From assembly GCA_963969495.1 (NCBI GenBank), contig OZ018324.1, forward strand, positions 139,186,355-139,250,354: DNA of 64,000 nt. Direction: 5' to 3'. This DNA is from Ceratothoa steindachneri. Taxonomy: Eukaryota; Arthropoda; Malacostraca; Isopoda; Cymothoidae. Position numbers and translations under genes: made by a program. Below are positions 22,823 to 32,250 of this stretch, piece by piece (the first letter of the stretch is position 1; each line of letters opens with the position of its first letter). A model generated the notes under the pieces. That model was given only the letters and a program-made list of their open reading frames with translations. It had not been told where the DNA came from and searched no databases.

Positions 22823-25473
22823 GTGTGAGTAATGTGTTGGTAAGTCTGTCTAGTGTGAAAGTGCTGTCTGGTAGGAAGTATGAGTGTCTGAGTGTGAAGG
22901 TGGAATTGAATGGAATTGAGTGTTTGGCTTTAATAGATTCTGGATGCAAGGCGAGCTTTGTGTATAAAGATGTGTATGACAAGGTTAGCGAGAAAGCCCT
23001 CCTGTCTGAGTGCAAGGGTAGTTTAGTAGGTATTGGTAATAGGAGAGTGCCTGTGATTGGAATGATAAGGTCAGCTGTTCGAATGCATGGTATGATGATG
23101 AATGAATGTGAATTTTCTGTGATTGATAAGGTGAGTAGTGAGTATGGTGTGATTTTGGGGTATAATTTTATGAAAATGAATCGTATGGTTGTCCATCCTG
23201 CGAGTGATCAGATTGAGAGAAAGATTGGTAAAAATGGAGTGTATAAGTTGTATGTAGGGAAAGATGGTAGCGTTTTGAGGAGTGTGTTTACTGGTATTGA
23301 GGTGACTGCTATGGAGAATGTAAGGCTTGTGAAGGGTGAAAGGGTGTCTGTTAGAGTGAGTTGGAGTAAGGATGTTAGTTTGAATGTGAGTGAGAACACT
23401 GTGATATTGGATGGAAAGGATGCATGTTATAAGGTAAGGCGTGTTGCTTGTGTGTTTGATGGCTTGATGAGAATGAATGATCCTTTTGTATGTGTGCAGG
23501 CGGAACCCAGTGTGAAAGGGCAGGTGAAAGGAATCCAAGTTGGAGATGTACTGGGCCACCTCTCCACTGTCAATGAGGTAGGTATGGACGATAGTATGGA
23601 TATCAGGGTGAATGTTGCGAATGAAAAGACATGCGAATGGATGTATAATGAGGTGAAGGACATGGTGAAATTGGATGGATGTTTGACTGAGTATGAAAGG
23701 GAGGATGTGTATCGAATGATATTTGAGCGAAAGGGAGCCCTCAGTAAGGGTGATCTGGATTTCGGGGTTGCAAAGCTCCCGGAATTCAAGATTGTCCTGA
23801 AGGAGGACTCCCCAATCTATCAGCGGCCGAGGCATTTCCCACGTCCGGTTGCTGATGAGATTAAGGAGCAGTGTTTGGAATTGGAGCAATTGGGAGTGAT
23901 TGAAGAGAGCGATAGTGCATGGAATAGTCCAATTGTACCTGAACGTAAGCCGGATGGAAGAATGCGTCTGTGTGTGGATTATCGAAAGGTGAATGAAAGG
24001 ACTGTGAAAGAAAGGTTTCCGATGTGTGTGGTATCTGAGTGTGTGTATAGTATGCATGGGATGGAGTGGTTTACGAAGCTGGATCTGGTACGGGGGTATT
24101 ACCAGATGCCCATTGCTGAGGAGAGCCGGCCAGTAACTGCCTTCTCTTTCTCAAAGAGGCATTACCAGTTCCGGAACCTCAGCTTTGGGTTGGCTAATGC
24201 TCCCGGAGCCTTCCAGCGGGCAATGAATGTTGTGTTGAGTAAGTTTGCGAGTAAGAATGTGATTGCGTTTATAGATTATATTTTGATTATGACTGAGACT
24301 TTTGAGGAGCATATGAGATTGGTGAATGATGTGTTGAGAACATTGGAGAGTGTTGGTGTGAAGGTGAAAGTGGCGAAGTGTGAATGGTTTGCGAAAGAAG
24401 TGGAATTCCTTGGGCATATGGTGAGTGAGAATGGGTTGCGAAAATCACCGAAGTATGTTGAGAAGGTGCGAATGTCTCCTAAACCGGTGACTGTGAAGCA
24501 ACTGAAGTCCTTTTTGGGTTTGATTGAGTTCCAGCGAAAGTTTATACGTGATTGTTCTGGTGTGTGTAAGCCTCTGACTGAGTGGATGGGCAAGAAAGGT
24601 AGTACGGTTGTCAAGTGGAATGATAAGATGAATGAGGCGTATGAGAGACTGAAAGAGGCAGCGGCTGAAGATGTTGAATTGGCTTACCCAGATTATAGGG
24701 TAAATGCTAAAATGCTTGAACTGTATACAGATGCGAGTGGGTATTGTATGGGAGGTTTTCTGATGCAAGAGCAGCGTTTGAATGGAGAGAATGTCAGGCG
24801 AATAATTGGGTATGTATCCAAGGCTATGAATGTGGCAGAACGAAAGTATTCGACTGTGGAACGAGAGCTGGCTGCGATAAGATATTGTTTGAAAGTGTTG
24901 CGTCCATTTTTGTATGGTGTGAGGTTTGTGATCAAAACCGATCATCAACCTCTTGTGTATTTGCAGCGTATGAAGTGGGCTGATAGTAGGATTGCAAGGA
25001 CTTTGGAAGATTTGAGTGACTTTGACTATGTGATTGAGTATGTGCCTGGAGAACGGAATGGAGTGGCTGATTTGATGTCAAGGTATCCTGGTACGAATGA
25101 TGAAAATGTGTGTGGAGTGAGTGATCCTGAGTATTTGCCGAAAGGGATTATGAATGGAAAAGAGAGTAAGGGTGGTGGTGATTCCTTTTTTGAGAGTGTA
25201 TGGAATGGTTTGCAAGATTTGAAGAGTGATGGAGTAGATGTGAGAGTGCCCGATAGTGTAGATGATTTAAGGAAGGAGGTAATGAATGAAGTGTGTAGGA
25301 AGCCTGAAAGTATTGGTATGGCAAAGGTGCGGAACTTCATGAAAGAATTGAGAGCGATGTGTATGCAAGGGGTCCCGCCATTTCAGGAAGTGTTGATTGT
25401 AGTAAGTCGTTTGTATGGAGTGATTGTTTATGTGCACTTTGGTGGTCAGAGGCCGATTGTGTACAAGGATTAG
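22819..25473 (+). CDS. pol: pol ORF2: protease 1, reverse transcriptase, RNase H, OTU-like segment
   Basis: 884 codons in the -1 frame relative to gag, overlapping it by ATGA. Order: retropepsin with the DSG triad at residues 40-42 and an ILGYNFM motif near 110-120; RT with LDLVRGYYQMP, FGLANAPGAFQ and the catalytic box at residues 484-487; RNase H with YTDASG (Asp 638), ERELAAI and TDHQPL; then, from about residue 785, a segment GGGDSFFESVWNGL ... VPDSVDDLRKEV ... PFQEVLIVVSRLYGVIVYV resembling OTU cysteine proteases. The RT box reads F-I-D-Y, so the second catalytic Asp (codon 24,277-24,279) is Tyr and polymerase activity should be lost. The frame ends at TAG 25,471-25,473, before the OTU-like His region. 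This is an ORF of an inactive copy. Confidence 0.9.
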   Translation: MSVSNVLVSLSSVKVLSGRKYECLSVKVELNGIECLALIDSGCKASFVYKDVYDKVSEKALLSECKGSLVGIGNRRVPVIGMIRSAVRMHGMMMNECEFSVIDKVSSEYGVILGYNFMKMNRMVVHPASDQIERKIGKNGVYKLYVGKDGSVLRSVFTGIEVTAMENVRLVKGERVSVRVSWSKDVSLNVSENTVILDGKDACYKVRRVACVFDGLMRMNDPFVCVQAEPSVKGQVKGIQVGDVLGHLSTVNEVGMDDSMDIRVNVANEKTCEWMYNEVKDMVKLDGCLTEYEREDVYRMIFERKGALSKGDLDFGVAKLPEFKIVLKEDSPIYQRPRHFPRPVADEIKEQCLELEQLGVIEESDSAWNSPIVPERKPDGRMRLCVDYRKVNERTVKERFPMCVVSECVYSMHGMEWFTKLDLVRGYYQMPIAEESRPVTAFSFSKRHYQFRNLSFGLANAPGAFQRAMNVVLSKFASKNVIAFIDYILIMTETFEEHMRLVNDVLRTLESVGVKVKVAKCEWFAKEVEFLGHMVSENGLRKSPKYVEKVRMSPKPVTVKQLKSFLGLIEFQRKFIRDCSGVCKPLTEWMGKKGSTVVKWNDKMNEAYERLKEAAAEDVELAYPDYRVNAKMLELYTDASGYCMGGFLMQEQRLNGENVRRIIGYVSKAMNVAERKYSTVERELAAIRYCLKVLRPFLYGVRFVIKTDHQPLVYLQRMKWADSRIARTLEDLSDFDYVIEYVPGERNGVADLMSRYPGTNDENVCGVSDPEYLPKGIMNGKESKGGGDSFFESVWNGLQDLKSDGVDVRVPDSVDDLRKEVMNEVCRKPESIGMAKVRNFMKELRAMCMQGVPPFQEVLIVVSRLYGVIVYVHFGGQRPIVYKD

Positions 25474-25548
25474 AAGATGAAGGGTTTGAATCCTAATGTG
25501 GTACATCTGCAATGTTTGAGCGGTGTGCACTACAATTGGTGTGATTGA
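25474..25548 (+). pseudogene. Read-through tail of the OTU-like domain
   Basis: Beyond the TAG at 25,471 the same frame stays meaningful for about 24 codons and contains VVHLQCLSGVHYNW. This fits the C-terminal strand and His-Tyr-Asn/Asp box that closes OTU domains. It then hits TGA at 25,546. ORF3 starts in the +1 frame inside this stretch. The stop is therefore probably a mutation, and a frame change (programmed or an indel) lies near 25,523-25,548. Confidence 0.55.
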
Positions 25549-28117
25549 AAAGTGTTCACATATAAGAGAGAAGAATGATTGTCTGGATGAAGATGAGTGT
25601 GTGGTGAGTGATGATATGGGAGTTAATGACAGTGTGGATATCAGTGCTGATGTTGGTGTGCTTGTTCCTTCGGTTTATTGCGAATATGGTGAACCTGATA
25701 TGATGGAAGCGAGAGTGAAAGTTGGTGAAAGGTTGTTCTGTGGTTTGATTGATACTGGAGCGCAGGTGTCTTTAGTGAATGAGAGGATTCTGAGTAAGTA
25801 TGATGAGTTTAAATGTTGCGAGCATAAACCTGTGAAGTTACGGATAAGTGGATTAGGGAATGGCTTGATAGTGGCATGGGAACAGGTTAGTCTGAAAGTG
25901 AGTTTGGGTAATGGTGTGAATGTGAAGCCTGACTTTGTGATTCTGAAGGATGAGCAAATGCCGTGTTGTTTCTTGCTTGGTGTAGACTTTATGAGATTGA
26001 ATGATTTGTCTTTGAATGCTGATAAGGATTGTCTTATGAAAGGTGAATGTGAGGTGATGAGGTTGAATGAGTGTGCAAAGAATGTTGTCAAATTTTGTGG
26101 CATGATTGAGTTGGTCATGGATGATGAGAATGAGATTTTAAGTGATGATGATATTCTAGAGATGCAAGAGATGTGTCCTTTTGTTAGTGAGTTGAAGAGG
26201 TGTGTAATGATGCGTGTTGATTTGAATGAATGGCCAGTGTGTTTAAGTGATTTTAAAAGGTACGCTAAGGATTTTGTTGTTTGTATGGATGTTGTATATT
26301 TTGTGAGGCATGTGAAGGGTGGTGATGATATGTATGTACCTGTGATGTCCTTAGTTGGTATGATTGGTCTGGTGAAGGTTGTGCATGATAATTATGGGCA
26401 TATGGGTAAGTTTAAGCTGTGGGAGTGCATGAAGGAGCGTGTGTTCCACCCGTTTCTGAGAACTGTTGTGAATGATGTTGCAACTACGTGTGAAAGGTGT
26501 CAGAAGCGAAAGGTGCAAGGCGTGCAAGTGAAACCACCGATGTTGAAAGTTGATGCGAAAGAACCGTTTGAATTGGTAGTGATTGATTGTGTGTCTTTGC
26601 TGCGTACGAGTGCTGGGAATGTTGGTATGGTTGTGATGGTTGATCATAAAAGTAAGTTTGTGTATGCAGTGCCTGTGAGAGATAAAAGGAGTGTGACTGT
26701 TGCGCGTGTGGTTGAGCAGTTGTTTTTTCCTATGTGTGTATGGAAGCCTAGAAGATGTCTAAGTGATAATGGGCCTGAATTTGTAGGGGAAGTATTTAAG
26801 CAAATGTTGAGAGAGAATGGTGTGGAGCATGTGAGAACAACTCCGTATGTACCGTCTTCAAATGGATTGGCTAAACGGACTATAAGAACCTTGTGTGAGA
26901 TGTTGAGAATGATGAGTACGACAGTGAGTGACTGGGATGTCTGTCTGGGGAGAGTGTTGTGGGCGTATAATTCAACTGTGCATAGTGCAACTGGAATGTC
27001 CCCATGTCAGTTTGTGATGAATTTTGAAAGGCGAGTGAAAGATAGGTTTCGTTTGAGTGAAAGTGAGCAGAGTGTATGGCGTGAGGGGCATGAAAGGTTC
27101 CGTTCATTTAAATTAGGTACAAAAGTATTGAAAGTGAAAGAAGTGAAGGGTAGGTTGAATGTGTCAAAGATGAGTGAGAAGTTTGATGGACCTTATAGAG
27201 TTGTGAGGGTTTGGGAAAATGGAGTGACGTATGTTTTGGAGAGTTTGAATGACGGCATGACTGAGAGAGTGCGGGCTCATCAGAATCAGTTAAGGAGATG
27301 GAGAGAACCTCCTGACTACCTGGTGAGCCATCCGGTGTATGGACTGTGTAGAGAGAGAGGTAAAGTGCATGATGATGAGATTGAATGTGAGAGTATGGAT
27401 CTGTCTGGGAAAGAGCTAGTCTTAGTCTCGAGGAGTAGAAAGCGTACAAAGAAGAGTGAAAGGAAGAATGCAAGTACGAATGAAAGTAAGTCTGAGCAGA
27501 GTGTTTCTGGTATGGGGGATCTTGAAAGGGAGATTGAGTTTTTGCATAGACAGGTGAGTGATTTGGCTGGTATAAGTAGACGAGTGAGTGAGCTGCCTGT
27601 GCCAAATTTTTCTGGTTTTGGGAACAGTATGAATGATAGTGTGTTTGGGCAGAATGAACCTAGTGTAGCTGATTTTTCGGGTTTTACGAATGGTAATAGT
27701 AGGGATGAGTTTGATGTAGTAAATGATGAAGTGGCTGATTTTTCAGGTTTCTGGTGGGAACCAGTCCAAGGGGTTTCTGGTATGCCTGTTAGGAATACAG
27801 GGGATGTGAGTGACCTGTCTGTTTTGCAAGAATGTACCTTGAGTTGGATGAGAGCTGTGAGTGAGGAGCTGATGAATGGGGGTATGAAGAGTGAGGGTTC
27901 TGAACGGAAGAGTATGAAAGAATTCTGTCGTGAGATGGGAGAACTGGTAATGAGGGCTAAGAGTATGGTTGATGAGATGATAAATAGTGACAATAAGACT
28001 GACAGGACGACTGACGAACAACCCCGACTAATTGCTACGCGTAGCCAGGGACCAGTAGAAGAGTGTGAATGGGTGCAGAAGGGTGCGATTGAGCACAAGT
28101 GGTACCGTGAAGAGTGA
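25523..28117 (+). CDS. pol: ORF3: protease 2, integrase with GPY/F-like module, long SGF-repeat tail
   Basis: 864 codons counted from the upstream open edge (GTG); the first ATG is at about 25,616. Residues 76-80 read IDTGA, the classic retropepsin triad, followed about 80 residues on by FLLGVDFMRL, the second retropepsin hallmark. Integrase follows: HHCC finger (HDNYGHMG ... CERC, residues about 288-328), catalytic Asp 355 (VVIDC) and Asp 415 (LSDNGPEF). The third residue, exactly 36 further on (451), is Lys instead of Glu in NGLAKR, so the D,D-35-E triad is broken. KFDGPYRVV ... HQNQLRRW is a GPY/F-like module. After it about 260 residues form a tail with basic patches, a coiled coil (LEREIEFLHRQVSDL) and three FSGF motifs. 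No envelope features are seen. The copy is inactive. Confidence 0.88.
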   Translation: MCTTIGVIEKCSHIREKNDCLDEDECVVSDDMGVNDSVDISADVGVLVPSVYCEYGEPDMMEARVKVGERLFCGLIDTGAQVSLVNERILSKYDEFKCCEHKPVKLRISGLGNGLIVAWEQVSLKVSLGNGVNVKPDFVILKDEQMPCCFLLGVDFMRLNDLSLNADKDCLMKGECEVMRLNECAKNVVKFCGMIELVMDDENEILSDDDILEMQEMCPFVSELKRCVMMRVDLNEWPVCLSDFKRYAKDFVVCMDVVYFVRHVKGGDDMYVPVMSLVGMIGLVKVVHDNYGHMGKFKLWECMKERVFHPFLRTVVNDVATTCERCQKRKVQGVQVKPPMLKVDAKEPFELVVIDCVSLLRTSAGNVGMVVMVDHKSKFVYAVPVRDKRSVTVARVVEQLFFPMCVWKPRRCLSDNGPEFVGEVFKQMLRENGVEHVRTTPYVPSSNGLAKRTIRTLCEMLRMMSTTVSDWDVCLGRVLWAYNSTVHSATGMSPCQFVMNFERRVKDRFRLSESEQSVWREGHERFRSFKLGTKVLKVKEVKGRLNVSKMSEKFDGPYRVVRVWENGVTYVLESLNDGMTERVRAHQNQLRRWREPPDYLVSHPVYGLCRERGKVHDDEIECESMDLSGKELVLVSRSRKRTKKSERKNASTNESKSEQSVSGMGDLEREIEFLHRQVSDLAGISRRVSELPVPNFSGFGNSMNDSVFGQNEPSVADFSGFTNGNSRDEFDVVNDEVADFSGFWWEPVQGVSGMPVRNTGDVSDLSVLQECTLSWMRAVSEELMNGGMKSEGSERKSMKEFCREMGELVMRAKSMVDEMINSDNKTDRTTDEQPRLIATRSQGPVEECEWVQKGAIEHKWYREE

Positions 28118-28153
28118 TTGAAAGGGTTTAGTGAGTGGCTGGTCGAATGGCTT

Positions 28154-28165
28154 AGGAAGGAGGGG
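28154..28165 (+). promoter_or_regulatory. Polypurine tract
   Basis: AGGAAGGAGGGG abuts the TG of the 3' LTR, the expected plus-strand primer site. Confidence 0.85.
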
Positions 28166-28952
28166 TGTGGTGGAGCGAATGTGAGTGTGTGAAAAAGGGC
28201 CATTCTCCCACCCCTTTTCTCAGTACCCTCTCCCTCCCTCTGTAAGAATGTGTGTGAATGGGAATGGGTTTGTTTTATTTTTTTTATTTTATGTAGAAAA
28301 TGATTACCATGTTTTTCTTTCTTTCCAGGCGTCATATTCTGGAAAGATAGTAGCTAGTTTTGAGATATCACTATAATTAAAAGAATATTGTACTTTGCAT
28401 AAAATAAACTTTTATCAAAGCGTCATATTCTGGAAAGAGAGAGTGGAAGTGTGGACTGAGAGAAAGAGGGGTTCTCTAGACGAGTGCTCCGCCCAGCCCT
28501 GAGACGGAGGGCTTTCGTGCCTCGCTCACCACCTGAACCGCCATACCGCCTTCGTTGACAATCCTGCCTCCTTCTAAGTTAGCCTACTACCACCCACCTC
28601 CAGCACACAAATGATAGCGCGTGCCCCTTTTTTTTCGTTCGGTTGTTGTTGTGTTTTTATGTTTTGTGTAGATATATAAGTAAATTTGTTGTATTCGCCT
28701 TTTATAAAGTTCTCTGTTGGTATCATATTTGGATTGGGAAATCCAGCCTCATTTTGAAGTGTGCACACTTCCCTTGTAAATATAAATTGCTGTAAATATA
28801 ACTGTAACTATCATTGTACTTTTTTTTGTAAGTAAAGGGACTGTATATACAATCCGTTTCATTCTCCCTCGATTTCTCACGTCCGGACAGTGTAGGAAGC
28901 GGGTTGGATCGATTATCGATTGGGATTAGAGATATATTTTCGGCCTGCTACA
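28166..28952 (+). repeat. 3' LTR
   Basis: 787 bp from TGTGGTGGAGCG to GCTACA. It matches the 5' LTR apart from a scatter of substitutions and 1-2 base indels, and carries the same internal 91-bp duplication. Confidence 0.9.
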
Positions 28953-28956
28953 ACAC

Positions 28957-29880
28957 CCTCGGCAATTTCTTAGTAGCTAATACAGTACTCTAGCCGATAT
29001 CTCGCAGAAAATCCTTTATACTGTAGATATAGTTTCATGCCTCCTTCTAAAAAATGTCTTGGTTTTTGCATTCACTTCTTTAATATTTTTAAAAATGAGT
29101 TGTACTAGGTCAGTGATATATGATGTGTGATATGATTACGAAGCTGAGCTTAGTTTGAAATGATTATGTTTCAAATTATATCTTGGGCTCCTTTTAAGTA
29201 GAAACATTGAAGGTGAAAAATTTTAAACAAAACAATATTTGCTCGACCCATTTAGTTGGCGAATGATTGCCTATAACGAAAAATATTATGGCTATAATAA
29301 CATCTTTACAAAAGATATTTAAGAGACCTATGTTCTTCCAGTACCTGTTATATGCCCTAACTATTTTCCTTCCATCTATTTTGTACTATTTTTTATCATC
29401 TAATTTCAGCATAGAAATTTCGAGACAAGCTCTTTATTAATTTATTAAGAGAAGATTTGGAAAAGATAGGACTCTCCTTGGGTTTAAATAAACTTACCTT
29501 CTTCAAAAAGACCAATTGCCCATGGCTCGGCGTATTTGTGTTAAATATGATTTAGTTTGAAGAAATGAAACAATACCAGTGGCTTAAAAGAGTATAAGTA
29601 TTTTCTCCTTAAGCAAAGGCTTCATTAATTTTAGACATACGAGAAAATTTAGATCTTCTTGACGAAAAGTGAAGAATGGAAATAAACACAAAATAATACT
29701 AAACTCTAGACGAAAGAAATATCCACCTTAACCTTTAATGGCATCTTATTAGAAAAAGGTTAAAAAATATGATTAAAGAATATATGTAACTCTATTATTG
29801 TAAATTCACGATAATAGCTATAGAATTTAGGCTAACATTATTTAGATTAATTTACCTTATTCTCCGAAAGAGACAGAAAG
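28957..29880. other. No gene seen
   Basis: AT-rich flank of the Gypsy-type insertion. An open-looking patch near 29,440-29,560 has no recognisable motif. Confidence 0.5.
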
Positions 29881-29899
29881 TCATATGGGTAAAAGTGTG

Positions 29900-31170
29900 A
29901 AAAGAGGGGCTGTTGAAGTAAGAGAGATCGAGTGGGAATTTTTTCAAAGCAGTCGTTTGAAACAATAGTTATCGGTAAGAGCAATGCCCTACGCCCGTCG
30001 GCAAGCTTCCGGCAAGATTAGCCGCGAATTTGTTCGGTTCAGTTGGACTATCAAAACCCCGCAGCCGAGCTATAAATGCCGAGGCGATGAGGCAAGGCTT
30101 AACTGCTTCCGTTAGCAAATATAGCAGTTCCGTCGAACCCCTATATCTCTATTACCTGTCACAAAATTAATCGAGAAAGTATTCCGTCAGAATCCCCCCA
30201 AGGAAGAGTACCAAAGACATACCCCCTCCCCCTTGGAGAAAAACTCAGGTCGTGGTGGTGAACTGTCTCTACGTTGCTCCCGAGTGAGCCAAGCTAAGAA
30301 AATACAGAGGGTATTCGGCGGACTCATTTAAGACGTCTGTAGAATCATCCACTAACGGCGCATATCCTCGAACGATAGAACACGGCGTCATACCGGGCCG
30401 CAGCTAGGATCATATTTCGAACGACGGTTTCAGGATCGAAGGACCTGTCCAGAAGAAGCGCACAGTCTCAGCCCTACAGGAGTTTAACCCACCGAGCGTC
30501 TACAGGAGAATCTTTTCCTTTTGAGTCTCTACTTGGAGAATCTTGTCCCAGCGTTTACTTGTGGTAACCCCCACCCCAATAATAAGATATTTACATCTAA
30601 TCTTTCCTCGTCGAGGCTGTGCGACGCTCTCCGCCACAAGACTCGTCAGGTATTCTCCTCTCGAGTCATTTCGGATAACTAAAGTGAATTAATGTGCCCC
30701 TAAGACTAGGAATCCATTCTTAGTTTCTTACTAAACTCTATCGGGTTAGTATTCAGAGTATTAAGCCCTTTTGGGATGAGTAATTATTGGTAATTATTGC
30801 TAATTTTCCCATTGCTGAATTAATTAATAACTAGAGAGTGTAATTCTTTGTATTATATGTCTTCTTGTGTAATTAAAGGATATTTTTGAAATTCTTGTTT
30901 AAGTCTTCCAACCACCAAAGCCTAATTAAATAAGACCAATCCCGGCTAACCATTTTTAAAGTATTGAAATATCCAAAAACCCGTGCACTCAACGAAGTTC
31001 CATTCAAATTATTATGTAGGGTTCTCGTAATCCTTCACCGAACAAATGAAGGAATCGAGAATTAGACGTTAACCGCCTAATTCTGCGACTAGGGGTATTA
31101 GGCTTTGGAATTCTCAGGGGGAATTTGGTTGTTAATCAATAGTCTCAATGAAACCAAAAATTTGGTAGTG
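29900..31170 (+). mobile_element. LTR-like block, plus orientation, edges unresolved
   Basis: GC-richer block with a TATA-like box (GAGCTATAAATGCC near 30,066-30,079). Its right part (about 30,840-30,960) matches the complement of 55,170-55,260, for example CGACCACCAAAGCC against CCAACCACCAAAGCC with T-rich flanks. The block at 55 kb is a minus-oriented LTR, so this is likely a relative in plus orientation. After it AATTTGGTAGTGCG (about 31,160) looks like a primer-site region. No TG/CA ends with a target duplication could be assigned. Confidence 0.4.
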
Positions 31171-31565
31171 CGATTCATCTTTGAGTCTCTCCACATAAAC
31201 AAAATTCAAGACGCAGAAATTCTCACGTTTTACTGAACCAAAATTGTCTTCGATTGAATGGAGCTCTGAGAACATTGGCGAAGTTTTGTTAACGTCAATC
31301 ATTTGAATGCATGATCATTCTAGACTTAATTTATTGGCATTTAGTTTTGGATCAAGGAACTCAACCAGAACAAATAAAACTGTATTGGGTAAATATTTAA
31401 GAGAAAAAGAGAGATTCTATGAAAATATTTATCTCAGAAAATATGAAAATCCGCTTCCATCCGCCTTCCATTTTATTCACTATGGCCTCCATGTAGAATG
31501 AAGAATAAAAAATACTTCCCTTATTAACATGCTAACCAAGGAAATAACTACCTGTTTTGGGACTT
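31171..31565. other. Possible leader of the LTR-like block, no gene
   Basis: A 64-codon open frame at 31,307-31,501 shows no gag-like or other motif. It may be internal sequence of a decayed LTR element. Confidence 0.35.
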
Positions 31566-31569
31566 ATTT

Positions 31570-32250
31570 CTCTTAAAGACGAGTTAGGAAATTAACAAGT
31601 TCTGCTGACCAAAATGATACATGCACTCCGTTATTCTGATTTATGACCTCAAAACATTCAAAACTTTCAATAATTACCGGACTACACTTAGGAGGATATT
31701 AGCAACTAAATGATCGGAAGGAGAACTTAAAACAACATGAGGCTTTCAAATTTCGTTAGAATCAGACAAATAGTTATGATGATATTGCCAAAGCAAAATA
31801 GTTCCTGGGCTAAACCTGGGAAGAATTGGGCAATTATATCGTTTGAAACAGAATGTAAAAGAACATAAGAGTATCAAATTTCGTTAGGATTGGTCTAAAA
31901 GTTAGGAGGTTATTGCTAACTAATTCCCCGGCTAACCTTGGGAGGACTGTGTTAATTATACCATTCAAGATAGACTGTAAAACAACATAAGGGTTTCATA
32001 TTTTGTTAGAATCGGCGGAATAGTTATGTTTTATTGGCAAAACAAAATAATTTATGGGCTAACCATGGGAGGACTTTAAGAAATTTATGTTTTAAAAGAG
32101 AATTTAAAACAATTTAAGTCTTTAAAATTTCGTTAGAATCGTCTGAATAGTTACAATGTTATTGCAATGTTAAAACAAAACAGCTACCGACCCACCGACC
32201 ACCATCCGACATAGTGAGATATAGATTTACCCGCGACTAGACTCTCACGT
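31570..32250. repeat. Dispersed repeat with four internal 125-bp tandem units (copy B)
   Basis: Units begin at about 31,677, 31,804, 31,926 and 32,053, each with a GGGCTAA(C)C-like start, AACAACATAAGGGTTTC-like middle and GTTAGAATCG-like end. Flanks TTATGACC and CATAGTGAGATATAGA match copy A at 11,190-11,580. Spacing of 122-127 bp between units. Non-coding. Confidence 0.85.

Larger units (their letters stand above)
20146..28952 (+). mobile_element. Full-length Ty3/Gypsy-type LTR retrotransposon with unusual pol
   Basis: Two 0.79-kb LTRs bound the element, and ACAC is duplicated at 20,142-20,145 and 28,953-28,956. After the 5' LTR there is a primer site of the tRNA-Lys type, and before the 3' LTR a polypurine tract. 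Three frames cover the inside: gag (frame broken by two stops), ORF2 with protease, RT, RNase H and an OTU-like end, and ORF3 with a second protease, integrase and a long tail. RT before integrase is the Gypsy order. The insert is recent by LTR similarity (I see roughly fifteen differences in 789 bp) but inactive. The coding strand is strikingly poor in C and rich in G and T. Confidence 0.9.

Noticed and set aside
25474..28117. ORF3 as an envelope gene (errantivirus-like)
   Set aside because: It carries protease and integrase motifs; no signal peptide, furin-type site or membrane anchor is seen.
21244..28335. Long minus-strand open frames opposite gag and pol (up to about 340 codons)
   Set aside because: They mirror the C-poor coding strand (few stop trinucleotides in the complement), are His/Ser/Thr-rich low-complexity and show no domain.
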